Shown here piece after piece: positions 23,107 through 35,693 of a stretch of DNA of 64,000 bases. Position 1 is the stretch's first letter, and every line of letters starts with the position of its first letter. The position numbers and the translations under genes were made by a program. The notes beneath the pieces are model-generated. The model was given only the letters and a program-made list of their open reading frames with translations. It was not told the DNA's origin and did no database searches. Source of the DNA: Prostheceraeus crozeri (lineage: Eukaryota > Platyhelminthes > Polycladida > Euryleptidae); the NCBI GenBank assembly GCA_907163375.1, contig CAJQUW010007473.1, positions 62,001-126,000 of the forward strand, given 5' to 3'.

Positions 23107-25429
23107 ATTCCTCGTTCATGGCATAGCTTAAAAGGCTGTTATTCAGTAACCACTCATATACTGATAATGTTGTTGCACAATTTTCCTTTGTAACCTTTTC
23201 AATTTGAAATGCTTCTCTGTCTTTAGGGCTTATGCGACTGGGAAGCATAGTTTTGATACTGTCGTCACATTTGTGGAATGACATATAATTCATGGAATGA
23301 AGGTGTCTTATAATCTGTACAAAGTGGCACAAATAATTCGAAGGGCACGTCCATCATTCAAGAAGTCACAGAGACGTGACTTGAAAGACATGCACGAATT
23401 TATTGCATGAAGAACTTTTAACTCTAAAAGTCATTGGCTGCTTGCACCGCTGTTGAATTGTCATGAATATACTTTAAATGCTTTACTAGAAAATAAAGAC
23501 TAGATCTTAAATATTCCATAAATCATTCCAATGCAAACTTTGAAAATGACCATGTAAATCATGACAATAGATTGAAAATTGCCGAAGTGAATGCATTTTA
23601 TGACAATTTCAAAAGTCCCCAAAGTTCATTAGAAAGTTCCCTCTGCTTTTGGTAGCAAAAAACAATGTTTCGAGCGCTTTTGAGGTCTGTCATGCGCTTA
23701 ATGATTTATTGTGAGATTCACCTGAAACAGTTTCTTTACTAAATGAGTCAATGGTAACATAATACGGATTAAAGATGATAGTAACTCGTTTATAGAGCCA
23801 AAATTACTGGAAAGAACGAATACATGCGAGACAGAATGATATTGCAGCATTATAAAATGATCCGACGTTAACCCTAGTCTTATTGGCCGAATACAGTTTC
23901 TTTAGTGACCCGTTAGGGGCCGCCATTTTGGTCACTTTGGAAATCACTTTGGTATCACAATAGAGAAGACGTAATACTTTAACGAGTAAATGAAACTGAG
24001 GGAGTTAGGGGAATCAACACCAGATTCTTTCGTGTGCCATCGTTTTGAATTAGTTTGTACTCCTAAACCACTGGCAGACAAATCTTGTGCAACTGACAAT
24101 TTTCTTACAATAATCGTTTATTGAATATAGAAAGTTGGACAGAGAAAAATTGATATACGAAGCACATTTAGGATGAAAAGAATTAGATAAAAATTAAAAA
24201 AAATTGACGGTCAAAACATAAGTTGGAAGTAATTTCAAATAGGTGAGAAAGTCAAAAGTCATCAATTTTGTTTGTTGAACCTCAGTGTAGAAAAAATTGG
24301 AATGAATGATGATTTTCGACGCAATGCATTAGAGAAAGGAAGAGAGAGACGTTTACCAGTGGGTAGGAATGGAGACATCAGACTGTTCAGTTTATGTTCA
24401 AGTTGCATCATTTTATGGAACAGTTATTCTTAGAGACAGCTTACAGTTTCTTTCACGTAATAATCGTAAGCACTTTCATCTACAGTGCAAAACTTGCAAG
24501 TGTGCTAGTCCAAGTATAGTTGAGACTACTGTTCGCTGGAATTAGCTATTCACCATATGCTATTCGCTTGCTATACGTGACCCAGTTTACACATTTGAAT
24601 TGCATATAATACATGGATACTTGTTGTTCAACGTCATACTGCCAAGAAATGTTCCAACGATTAGCACAACAGTATATTCTTCGACGTCCTAAAATATGAC
24701 TGGAGTGGATACAATTGTCCACTAAAGCTTAATTTCGATAGACACAAATCCATGGCAGTTCCGAAATGAAATGAAGAGCACAACATTTATTGAAAAATCT
24801 TCGTTTAATCTTATTATGATGGACATTAACCGTATTTGCCTCAAGGGGGCGGTATTGTGGCTTCCATCGGTATTTTATCTCACGCCGGAACGAATGATTG
24901 TTTGAAGTTCTCCTTCAGTGACTTTTCTAATTTTTGTGTTGGCTTCCTCTGAGAGGCAGCTGCCGCTTTGAAGACCACAGAAGCTACATGGAAAAAATAA
25001 CGACCACATTTTTCGTCATTTTGGATTTTCACCTCTGTTGATAAAAATGTTGAGTTAAAGTTGATTTGCAATTTCTGTAGTTTGTCAGTTCAGGATATAT
25101 GGTCGAGTGATTATGTTAATTGATACTCAGATGCTTTTTACTTCGTTATGATGACCAATATAGGAATGAAGAAGACCTTCAGGAAAGGTGAACAATACAG
25201 TTTCAAAAGGGAAATCATCAACATTGTGATGCACTGATGAGTGACCCCATCTTGAAAAGCACTAACCGATATAAATGCCTGATGTGCCATATATGTAATT
25301 CTGACCTTACGATATCGTGATTATAATGGATGTTTTCATGGCATTATTGTAAAATTAATGTTCATACCAACTCTACGTAACCAGTGTTGTTGCCGCCATT
25401 CGCTATATTTGTTGAAATTCATCTGAAAT
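23107..25429. other. non-coding stretch
   Basis: No gene, known repeat or RNA gene is recognised. Short open frames at 23,075-23,332 and 24,880-25,071 (minus) have no recognisable content. Confidence 0.4.
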
Positions 25430-26020
25430 CGATGTATAGGAGATCGACAAGGTGTACTATTGCAACAAGTGGAAAAGTTCAAATATCTAAGAGCCATTCT
25501 GCACGAAAAGGGCGGCTAGAGCACTGCAGTACAAGCAAGAATCACTACAGCATGGGCCAAGTGGACGGAACTGGTGTCAATCATATGTGATAATCGTATT
25601 AGTATTAAGTGGGAGACGAAAATATACAAGGCGATGATAAGACTCATGCTACTGTATCGAGCCGAATGCTGGACAGTTGGTAAACTGGAGGAGAGGATGC
25701 TGGAGAATGCGGATGTTGCGAAGGATCAGATATGTGATACACTGAGAGCGCCTAAGGAGCAAGAACATTTGAAATCACATGTGTGTGGCAATGGTGATGG
25801 CGAAGGTGCGCGAGACAAGACTGTGCTGGTTTGGTCATGTGAAACGAATGGACGATTCCAACCTGGTCATGAAGGTGGCAAGCAGAAGACCAAGAGGCAG
25901 ACCAAGGAAGAGGTGGAGGGACAACGTCAAGAAGGACATGGTGGAGTTGCAGCTGATGAAAACCGATTGGATAGCGACAATTTGTACGGCCGACCCTGCC
26001 TAGCGGGAAAACAATCAATT
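25430..26020 (+). pseudogene. LINE reverse-transcriptase C-terminal relic
   Basis: Pieces in different frames read LQQVEKFKYL, AILHEKGG, ARITTAWAKWTELVSIICDN, IKWETKIYKAMIRLMLLYRAECW and later VRETRLCWFGHVKRMDDS and RPRGRPRKRWRDNVKKDM. These are the thumb and C-terminal blocks of an RTE-like or related LINE polymerase, which lie after the catalytic YxDD motif. Stops and frame changes show that it is dead and 5'-truncated. Short direct remnants are followed by unrelated sequence. Confidence 0.85.
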
Positions 26021-27834
26021 AATAGGGACCTTTGAAATTAAAAAATATGGAAAGAGCTCGATGGTTTCTTCCATGAATTGCGCATTTTTATATTTTTATC
26101 CCAGAGGCTTGCAATAATAGAAAAAGTTTTCTTACTAAATATTGATCAGGTTGCCATGTATGGAAATCAATAAATATCGATTCAAATGGCTTTATAAATG
26201 TCATTTTCCGAATCAGTATGGAAAACTACATCAGAAGATGCTAACCGTTTTCATGGACATTTTTCAATTCCGAAAAGCTGTTTCGTGCGCACCGTGGGTT
26301 CGACATTGTTCCTACAAAATAGTGAACTGATAACAAATTAGTGATATCGTGAATGAAAAGTGTTCATGATTGGCATCCTCTGAATCTCTGCGCGCGATGT
26401 GAGGAGTACGAATATGTAAGTTATATTAATTTCTGTTCAATAGTTCTTCTTCAATATTTTTTCTCATTTCCGCAAAAGTAAACAAACACCATGTAAGGTG
26501 AATTGGACGTCATTCATCTGCAGACCAATCCCTTCATCCTTGGTCACCACGAAGTCATTTGATTATTTTCTTTGGGGTTATGTTAAAAATGCAGTCCAAT
26601 CTACCACCCGCCAACAATTTTAGAAGAACAAAAACCCCGAATAACAACATCCATCTAGTTAGTGACTTCTGAACATCGCGGCTCAATGCGGACATATTGA
26701 GTACTTGACGTGTTAATAAATCGATACAGTCATGATCAAGCAAGGTGAGCATGTTCTTAGAAAGAGGAGATATGTGGACTCCAGACAATCGTTTCTATGC
26801 TGCATAATAAGTCAATTTTAAAATAGTTTGATGCTGTCAACAAGTGCTAATGGCACCAATAGAGAAATTAAAACAACTAACTTAGAATTCAAGTGCCATA
26901 CGCCAAATCTGCCCCTTACCCTACACGATTATAAAAACTACAATTCACATGCCAAAGGTAGTCATAACATGCCCAGGCCGAGAATGTGCAAATCGTTTGA
27001 TTCAGTTTTATAAGAATCATTATTCAAGTGAAAAGAGGATACGCGTGTATATGCCGTCGGAATAGATTTAGTTCGATGAATGCTTTTGATCTGATTTGAT
27101 GTCTTAGGTTCATTATGAAGGAGAAATCAATGAAATCTCACAGGGTTATGGTTTGCAGGGTCATTTCATGTCTGTTTGTACACACTTCGATGTACTGGAA
27201 CACAGCGCACCGTCATTTTCTGTTGTGAACAATCGCTACCTGAGATAGAAGCGACCCGATCGAGTCACGATTTTGCTCCAGGAACTATGCGCAACTTACT
27301 GTGTTGACCAGCTGATTGGCACCGTGGACAGCCTTCCCACAGTTTCTGTTCATCACACCGTCGAGAATGCACGCTCAGCTGGGAAGACTAGACATAGAGA
27401 CTTATTGAGATCTACGCGTGTGCCGTCACTACCAGCTGCACACTGACTCACTGAATTTGACCTCGTGCCGAGTCCTTTATTGATATTCCTATTTCATCAT
27501 TTTAGTGTTTGACAAACATTCACAATTATTGTGATTTCAAGTTCGGTATTTTTGGTACTTTTCCATTTTTGTACCCACATTCATACTTAAATAGGACATC
27601 ACGATTTACGGTGCAGTTGTTAAATTGCTTAAAAACCAAGCTACTAATTCCACTTTTGTCACCTTTAGTTTCTGCGTTTTTTTGATACCTAAATGAACTT
27701 TTCTTCAAACTTGAACCATGGGAACATTAAACATTCGACCTTTATTTAAAAGTACCTTTCAAAAATCAATTTCCTACACAAAGAAATTTTAATACCGGCG
27801 ATGCTGTAAGGTATAGAGAAAGTAAGACTGGAAA
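26021..27834. other. non-coding stretch
   Basis: No gene recognised; small open frames have no recognisable domain. Confidence 0.4.
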
Positions 27835-28125
27835 AGAACTCGAGGTGGCGGAGATGATGATGTTGAGGTTTTCGTGCGGTTTGACTTTGCTGGATATGGT
27901 TAGAAATGAAGTTATCACGAAGAAGGTGAAGGTTGGTGAGCTGGGTCCGAAGATGAAAGAAGTTTGGCTTCTGCATTCTGCTTCTCCATTTCATCAACAA
28001 CTCTAACGAAGACAAACTTCAAGCTGAGTGGGATGCCTTGGAGGCTTGGTCGAAAGAAATAGGACTCCCACTCAATCATGATAAGTATAAGATTATGGAC
28101 ATTATCACAAACAAAAGTCTCAATT
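27835..28125 (+). pseudogene. two LINE scraps side by side
   Basis: At 27,838-27,970 the frame reads ELEVAEMMMLRFSCGLTLLD and MVRNEVITKKVKVGELGPK, an RTE-like C-terminal block. At about 28,018-28,125 a different piece reads DKLQAEWDALEAWSKEIGLP and LNHDKYKIM, which is the block after motif C of a CR1/Jockey-type polymerase. The two come from different places in LINE proteins, so this is either a rearranged relic or two insertions. Both are dead. Confidence 0.7.
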
Positions 28126-28848
28126 TTTAAGATAAAGGTTGAATCTCTGCATTATGCGGCCTAAAGCACACTACAAAAGGCTCCTTCATCAAGTACTGCC
28201 CTTAGCCATTTTTCTTTACATCTTTCTCTTTTTTTCATGTAATGTGCTCATCGATAAATTTCAGGCAATATAAATAATTCTATTCTATTGGATTCTATTA
28301 AAAGTCGTGGAAGAAGATAAAGATTCAGGCGGATGATCAATTGTGACATCTTCTCTTCATGATAACAAAGATATGACGTGAAGACCAATACCAGGACGAA
28401 TTTCTGTGTGTTTCAAATTTAAGAGCCGAAATTTGAAGTATATGCATGCGTTCTTGTATTTTAGTAAATTTAGACTTCTCATTGAAATTTCAGTTATTCT
28501 AACCAATTTTATCACTTGTCTCAGGCTTTTGTCGGTGAAGTATTGGGGGGAGTGTACTTGCGCCCCCCTAAGATCTTCTAAACAATCAACTTACATCATA
28601 AACAATGCCTAATTTTGGAATATCCGATGGTGGTTTCATTTTTTCTTTCCCATTTGCTCATGTTGCAATAAATGGCATTTCAAATTCACACAATCAGTTT
28701 TTCAAATTTCATAATTGTATGTAAAATTGCCGACAGAATTCATGAAAATTGTACTAGGACCTATCAAAAACAAGCTGTGTGATGGTGTAGTCGACATCAG
28801 CTAGATTCATAGCGCTATATAATGTATATATCAATAATTATATCACTT
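28126..28848. other. non-coding stretch
   Basis: Nothing is recognised except an ATTCTATTCTATTGGATTCT word near 28,276 that could be a LINE tail. Confidence 0.35.
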
Positions 28849-29815
28849 GACTCTCAGAGACCTGAGGGGGGTCCAGTGGACCCCGGAGCCATATTTTTCT
28901 ATTTTACTTTTTGTGCTGAGGATATGTCAACCTCTCATGCCCGTGTAAAATCATCATTTTTGACAGTGAATCTGCATGTATTATTTCATCTCAATTGAAC
29001 TAGTAGAAGTGTGGTAGATAGGCCAACGGGGTCCGCTGAATCCTCCCCCCCCTATTCAGGTCTCAGAGGGTGTAGAAATTCCCATCACAAAATTTGTGTA
29101 ATTAGATGAAACATGATTTCGGACATATCCACGATGGTGGATAAAGAGCGGAAATCCTCTATTCATTGTGTACATCATGCACGTAGATGTGAATTGTGTT
29201 GGAAGATCGCAAAATGTGAATATTTTGCGTTCTCACATAGGCCTAGTCTTGCGTGACTGGTTGGCCTATACATGAGCAACTCGACATAAATCAGTGTCCA
29301 AATGAAAGCTTTTATTATATTCATAGTTGAGTTCACAAACTTTTTACAACAGTAACAAATGAGTTTGAGATCTCCACAGCTGTTTTTAGGTTCCAAAAGT
29401 ACAGCAAATTTGACTCAATTTAGGCCTATTTCTGATAGCCTTCGATAAATGTGAAATAATGGGCAAATGGAAAGGTTTTGGTGCATGGATTAAATCAATT
29501 TCATTCAAATCACTTATCTGAGGCTTCATGGTGACAAGAAAGATCGCAAAGTCGCTTCTTAGTACAACTGATACTGTGCTAAATGTTGTTGACTGATGAA
29601 AACACCATATTTTCCCATGTGTTTACTGAGGAATGCTGAGGTCGATCAGGTATATAGACCTGCTACACGCAAACACCATTGTTTTACTTAAAATCAACTT
29701 TCCTAATGTTTTGATATCGATTTATGCAAGTAAACTAAGAATATGTGATAGGGGTCCACTGGACCCACTCTCAGCTCTCAGAGGGTGCGAAAAAGCTCCG
29801 GTCTCTGAGGATTAA
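28849..29815. mobile_element. candidate TTAA-type (piggyBac-like) non-autonomous element
   Basis: The left side reads CTCTCAGAGACCTGAGGGGG followed by the palindrome GGTCCAGTGGACC at about 28,869. The right side, inverted, reads TTAATCCTCAGAGACCGGAG with GGGTCCAGTGGACCC nearby (29,755-29,815). A third, internal copy of the motif lies at 29,022-29,070. A TTAA at the right edge and TTGA at the left edge fit the TTAA target of piggyBac-type elements, one having mutated. Repeat R1 copy 2 lies inside. Confidence 0.5.
29076..29550. repeat. dispersed repeat family R1, copy 2
   Basis: Closely similar to 6,311-6,799 over its whole length, from ATTCCCATCAC to GAGGCTTCATGGTGACAAGA, with scattered substitutions and a short deletion near 29,330. 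Confidence 0.85.
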
Positions 29816-29862
29816 TCTTTCAGAACAACATTGGCGAATACTAGATAAATTTGCGTAATTAC

Positions 29863-30055
29863 ATGAATCAGTGTCCGAATGAAAGCTTTTATTATATTCA
29901 TAGTTGAGCACCAAAACCCAGACTGCTCACAAACTCTTTACAGCAGCAATTAATTGATGAGTTTGAGATCTCCACAGCTGTTGTTTAGGTTCTAAAAGTA
30001 CAGCAAATTTGACTCAATTTAGGCCTATTTCTGATAGCATTCGAAAAATTTCGAT
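29863..30055. repeat. dispersed repeat family R1, partial copy 3
   Basis: Matches only the second half of R1, from ATCAGTGTCCGAATGAAAGC to CTATTTCTGATAGCATTCGA, with a 4-bp ATTA duplication in the middle. Confidence 0.8.
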
Positions 30056-31863
30056 ATCGAGATTTGCCGCTTCTTCTATTAGCCTTGAGATAAGCATAAT
30101 TGTGCATCATTTCAATCAAATTATTGGGAATATAACGCTTGCAAAACATCGGCAAATCTAATAGAGATATGTCCTAAGACTTGAACAGTTCTAAGCACAA
30201 AATTCTGTGACAGCCTTAGACACTGCGCTTCACCTTACAAGGTTTCGTCAGCACGGCTCGGAATGGCCAAGACTAGCTCAAAAAATCTAGAATTGGCACT
30301 CTATAATCTTTATGATTATCAGCTGCTCGGCATAGCCAGGATAGATAAACACAGAACATCCCGTTGTGTGTTGTATTCACTTGCTCAACCATTTTGGATA
30401 TTTTAAGCTACATTGGCAATTCCAAGCCTTACTGACGAGCCTCTGTAAGAAAAAAGCGCAACGTCTACTACTGCTATGGATTTTTGTGCTTAAATAAGTC
30501 TAAGGACGTATTTCTTTTCTATGTCCAGGTGAACTGGTGCTAGAATCTCCGTAATTGGCAAATCTGCAAGTGAAATTGTGTTCATAGGTACATGCTAAAT
30601 GTAATAATGGTTATCAATGTACGAGTGTTTATATGATTGCAATGCGGAGATATAGCATCATGGGGACCTACTATGTTTGACTGCCTTGACAACATGTAGG
30701 CCTATGACTCGTATAGGCCCTAAATGCTGCACGGCCTAGGCGAACGTGTTTAGTGCTATGTGGGGAACTGCCACAGAGATTTCACACTTTTTTCTAGCTA
30801 TACATGATCTCAGGAACGAGCACCCGCGCATTGCAATTGTCTCAAATGATGAAAGAGTGAATAGAATCATTGTTTTATCTCATCAAGGAAATTTAGTTGA
30901 GACGTCGCATTGCAAAAAATCGCACGATTTCAAGTCATTCAAGAATCGCGCAATTGATTCCGTCGCACGATTAATGGTGCGGAATCGATCAACTGCTCCC
31001 GCCAGTGCTGTGGACTTATTCGGACGAGAGAGGCGGTCCAGAATCATGGACTCTTGGGTACGTAGGATAAGAATTATTCGATATAATAATAGAATGAATT
31101 GGCAAATACATGTAAATGCACAGGATTAATATCTCAATCTGGAAATTCGATACGAACCATTGAACAACAGCAAATACACTTATCGTGGTTTAATAACATT
31201 TCCATATTGTTGTTCATTATGGTAACATCATATTCTGTTTACGCATCTTTATTTAAGTCTGAAATAGACAACAGAAGCGGTACACTTAATTTTTGCATTT
31301 ATTTAGTTAGCTAGCTTCCTTATTAGAGGTCATAAATTTACTTATTCCTTCTTGCATCCACATGTCTGTTCGTGCGATACCGGTACATAGTCAATCTAAA
31401 TGGAAACAGATCCATGCAGCAGGCTTAGTATGTACATATGAGTTTCAAAGTGTATCAACATGTGCGAGGATCAAATGTAGAAATTTCAATCTGGCATGTT
31501 TTCATTATATATCTCACATAGAGCCTACATTAATCTCATCTTGGTTCAAACGTCGTCTCTCTTGTCTGTGATCTGTGTCTGCGCCATATTCTATTTTCGC
31601 ATGCTTCTAGACGTCGCCATCTTGGAATCTTCACACCATTCAAATCCTCACAGTCTCCTGATTAACTCCGTGCTAATCGTTTCCTCATCCATCACGTCGA
31701 TCATTCATAATTTTGGATATTTATTAATTTCATGCCTTTATCATTGGTGAGCGTTACTCCTCGTGTCTCTGGTTGGCGTGGTTGATATCAAAACGTCATC
31801 ACACACAGTGCACTGGCTTTTCGAAATGTCCGGATTAAGTTTATCTAACGTGTAAATCAGCAT
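30056..31863. other. non-coding or unrecognised stretch upstream of the LINE
   Basis: A 127-codon open frame at 30,746-31,129 (plus) has no domain I know and no neighbour support, so I do not call it. The 5' untranslated region of the following LINE probably starts in this interval, but its edge is not visible. Confidence 0.35.
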
Positions 31864-34379
31864 TTGTGTTCTGTGGTGCTGAGGATAACCAGCTTGGCTT
31901 TAACATTCAAGGTCGATTGTTCGATCCCCAGTGCTGTCAGGAAACTTTATTTATTTCTAAGTTTGAATTCTTTTGCGGTAGCTACCTACTGTGCATTGAC
32001 AATTCCACACTTTTTTCTCTTCAATGCCACTTGTCAATTTGCAGGCCCTTCAAATTTATGTGCTTCAAGTTTCGATGATGAATATTCTGAGAGAAAACCC
32101 GTTTACTGTGATCCCATCAAAAGGCTTAGTATGCTCCACTTGAACATGTGTTCTATGATGAACAAATTTGACGAGTTGAGTAAAACAATTATTTCAAATT
32201 GCCAATGCATCGATCTATTCGGAATAAGCGAATCTTGGCTTCACAGCAGCGTAACTGATAATTCAATACATATACCTGGATATGATATTTTCAGAAACGA
32301 CCGAAACGAAGCTAACAGTCGCAAACTTTCGGGTGGTGGCGTCGCCGCATATGTGAAAGAGAACATGGGAAAGCGAAGGACAGATCTTGAAATAGCATCT
32401 TTTGAGATGCTATGCCTTGAAATAAGTCCGTGTTACCAAACATCTATTATTGTCATGGTTTTATATCGTCCTCCCGATGACTCTCGAAGCATAAATGAGT
32501 GGTCTAAAACGTTATTAGAGTCTATAAAGAAAGTTGACTTTGACAAAAAGAAGCTTATTATCATGGGAGATTTCAATATTGATTTGCTTAATGCCAATGA
32601 CTCAAAATCTGCTGAACTTACTGATTTTCTAGAATCAGAAAGTGATATGTATCAAGTAATCGCTGATCCAACAAGAATTACCGATGAGCGTTCTTCTTTA
32701 CTTGACCATGTCTATACCTCGGACTTAGATGGAATAAGGAAATCAGGAGTTATCCAGTATACTGTCAGTGATCATCTTCCTACCTTCGTCACTCTACGTC
32801 TATCGTCTCCACCAACACGTAGAGGAGGAATGATCTACTATCGAAAGATGAAAGACTTCGATGCAAATGCCTTTAAAACTGACCTTCTAGCAACACCATG
32901 GTCTCTCACAGAAACATTTGATGACGTAAATGAAAATCTTGAAGTCTGGTGCGAATTATTTAACTCATGCGTTGATAAACATGCTCCAATTAAATCCAAG
33001 CGCGTTAAATATCTCCATCTTCCTGAATGGTGGAATGAGGATATAAATGATGCAATGAAACGAAGGAATCAGATTGATAAAAAGCGACATCCAGATGAAT
33101 ACAGAAGTTTGCGCAACAAAGTGAAATGTATTATTCACAAAGCAAAATCTGAATTTTACATGTCGGCATTCAGCAACTCAAGATCGTCAACATCAGAGTT
33201 CTGGCACCACTTTCGCGATCTGTGCAGCATGGATAAGACTGAAAAACGAAGATGCAAATCCATTTCTTTTGAAGGAAGAATCTATACTGATGAAACGGAC
33301 ATCGCAAATATTTTAAATGATTATTTCGTGAGGAGTTTTGATAATGATTCTCATTTTCCTTCGGCTTCGGTTCTGCATAATGAATTGCTCGGGAGCTACA
33401 TCGCCAGCAAAAATATCATGAATGAATATTCCATTCCATCTATCAGTGAAGAATTTGTGTCAAATGAACTCTCTGCACTCGACCCTAAGCAATCTGCAGC
33501 TGCCGACGGGATAAACGCAAAGTTTTTAAAATATGGCTACAAAGAAATATGTCCTTCTTTCACGCGTTTATTGAACCAATGCATTTTCAATGCAGTATTC
33601 CCATCATTATGGAAACGGGCAAAGGTGGTTCCGTTGTACAAGTGTGGGAATACTACCGATCCGCAGAATTATAGACCAATCAGTATTTTGCCCGTCTTAT
33701 CCAAAATCCTTGAGAGACACATCCACATTTCGCTATCGGAGTTTTTACTTGAGCATGACCTTCTTTATCGTAACCAATCCGCCTTTCGAAAACACTACTC
33801 GTGTGAAACTGCTCTTACAAAGATGTTAAATTCATGGATCACTGACATATCAAACAAGAAACTTGTCAATTGTGTTTTTCTTGACTTAAGCAAAGCCTTT
33901 GATTCAGTTCCCTTGGACCTACTGCTAATCAAACTACAGATGTATCGATTCGCGAATGATGCTGTGAATTTCTTCCGAAGTTATTTATGCGGTCGATCAC
34001 AATTTGTGAAATTAAACTCGGCTATGTCAGTCACTAAATGCACCAACAGAGGAGTCCCACAAGGCGCAATATTGGGCCCGCTATTGTTCCTTGTCTACAT
34101 TAATGATATGCATCTCTCCTCTCGAGAATCGACAATTGACATTTACGCAGACGATACGACGCTATACATCTCATCGAATTCTGTTAATGAGCTCACAAGG
34201 ACTACAAATTCTGAATTATCAGCTATCACAAACTGGTGCAAAGTCAACAGACTCGCTATAAATCCCAGCAAAAAATTTGCTATGCTAATGACAGTTCCAC
34301 AACGTCGCCCTTTTATTACATCCCAGCCAAACATTGTACTGGAAAACAGCGATATTTCACTTGTTGATAAGCACAAGAC
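31864..34379 (+). CDS. LINE endonuclease/reverse transcriptase, 5' portion
   Basis: An open frame that runs into the Polinton insertion. The N-terminal apurinic-type endonuclease shows LHLNMCSMMNKFDEL, FGISESWLH, IMGDFNIDLL (about residue 240) and TVSDHLPTFV (about 302). The RT follows: PQNYRPISILPVLSKILE (about 605), VFLDLSKAFDSVPLD (motif A), RGVPQGAILGPLLFLVYIND (motif B) and IDIYADDTTLYIS (motif C, about 762). This layout fits the CR1/L2/Daphne-like group of LINEs. No stops or frame changes were seen. It would nick target DNA and copy its own RNA there. The true start is not decided; the first ATG at 31,864 may be too early. The rest is at 51,370-51,985. Confidence 0.9.
34374..34379. repeat. 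Polinton target-site duplication, left
   Basis: CAAGAC, repeated at 51,370-51,375 directly after the right terminus. Six base pairs is the known Polinton target size. Confidence 0.95.
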
Positions 34380-34868
34380 AGTAGTATATAGTGTGACATC
34401 CGGCGCGACGCTTCGCTTCGCTTTGCTTCGCTTCGCTTGCGCCGGATGTCACACTTTTGCGGGTTTTTTCAAAAAATCAAAATTTCAAAATTTCAAAAAT
34501 TTAGGTAGACTTCAAATTTCACGTGGCCGAAGGCCGAAGGGCGAAAATTTAAGCGTTTTTAAAAATACCCAATTTTTCAAATTTTTCAAAATCTTAAAAT
34601 TTGAGAATTACAATTTTCACCCCCCGCTTAAATCATGACCGTTGCAGGACACCGAAAAAATCATAAAAGTTAAGAATCTCAAAATTTGTGAATTACAATT
34701 TTCTCGCTTAAATCATGACCGTTCCAGGTCATGTAAAACCGGACACCGAAAATCATAAAAGTTGAGAATTGCAAATTCATGAATTTTATCTATCTTTTAG
34801 GTTTTTAAAATATAACATGTGACTAAAAATATTTCTTTAAAAATGGAAGAAACAAAAGTGGATGAAAC
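34380..34868 (+). repeat. left terminal inverted repeat of Polinton 1
   Basis: 489 bp matching 50,881-51,369 inverted, with one visible difference. The outer part contains a perfect 17-bp inverted repeat (34,390-34,406 and 34,439-34,455) around a 32-nt loop of CTTCG-type repeats. The inner end includes the start codon of the first gene. Confidence 0.95.
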
Positions 34869-35556
34869 AAAAGTGGAAGGAACTTCAGAAATGGAAGAAA
34901 CCGCAAGAATATATCCTTCGTTATCATATGAACGTAGTTCTACTTTAATGGACATTGAAAAGATTAACATTGAAAAAATGAATAAAGAAAAACACAAAGA
35001 TAGAGTTAGGTATATGAAAGATAAGGAATCTCAATTATTATTAAGATTAGAGCATTATAAAAAATTAAGAAAGAGATGGACTAAAGTTAAGAATGTAACA
35101 CAAGGAATTGGCATATTCTTAACAATAAGTTTAGCTGCTTTAACAATTGTTATATCTTCAGGTGTTTTAGTAATTCCAGTAGTTGCTACAGCTTTAACAG
35201 GTACGGGTGTTTTTGCAACTTCACTTGTTACAATGTTAGAAAAATCTTTAATAACTAAGAAACGAAAATCATTAAAAACTAAGCATTTACATATTAAAGA
35301 AGTATATGATAAACTACATTACTACTTTCAAAGAGTATGTGATGATAATGTTATTACGTTAGATGAGATTGAAAAATTTGATCAAATAGCTAATGAAGTA
35401 AATCAAATATCATTTCAATCACAGACAGAAAAAGTTGATGATAAAAATAAAAAGGATGGTAAAATTTCTAGTGATGGTAAAACTTTTAGTGATGATAAAA
35501 TTTTTTTAGAAGAGCTAAAAACTTTATTAGACAAAACTTTATTAAACAAAACTTAA
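34843..35556 (+). CDS. Polinton left-end protein with paired hydrophobic segments, unknown function
   Basis: About 237 residues. A charged N-terminal half (KDRVRYMKDKESQLLLRLEH) is followed by two hydrophobic stretches around residues 95-150 (IFLTISLAALTIVISSGVLV and VATALTGTGVFATSL) and a lysine-rich tail. The ATG at 34,843 is chosen over the earlier one at 34,819 because it has the TTTAAAAATG context shared by most genes here and because the second Polinton starts at the same place. The first ~26 bases lie inside the terminal inverted repeat, and a diverged partial inverse copy sits at the other end. A membrane-active role is possible. I do not recognise the family. Confidence 0.75.
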   Translation: MEETKVDETKVEGTSEMEETARIYPSLSYERSSTLMDIEKINIEKMNKEKHKDRVRYMKDKESQLLLRLEHYKKLRKRWTKVKNVTQGIGIFLTISLAALTIVISSGVLVIPVVATALTGTGVFATSLVTMLEKSLITKKRKSLKTKHLHIKEVYDKLHYYFQRVCDDNVITLDEIEKFDQIANEVNQISFQSQTEKVDDKNKKDGKISSDGKTFSDDKIFLEELKTLLDKTLLNKT

Positions 35557-35693
35557 AACGAGAAAATTTTAACCGAGAAAACTTTAAACGAAAAGATGTC
35601 AAACAACAAAGCAATAAAAAAATAATTTGTTCAGTAAAATGTTTTTGCTGTATTCCAATGTTACCACAAAATTCAAATATTATATTTTAAAAA

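Noticed and set aside
30746-31129. 127-codon open frame as a gene
   Set aside because: No recognisable domain, no start or splice support, and no related copy in the window.
31866-31935. tRNA-like segment with a GTTCGATCCC B-box
   Set aside because: No acceptor-stem pairing or proper A-box and D/anticodon arms could be drawn; probably chance or a very old SINE piece.
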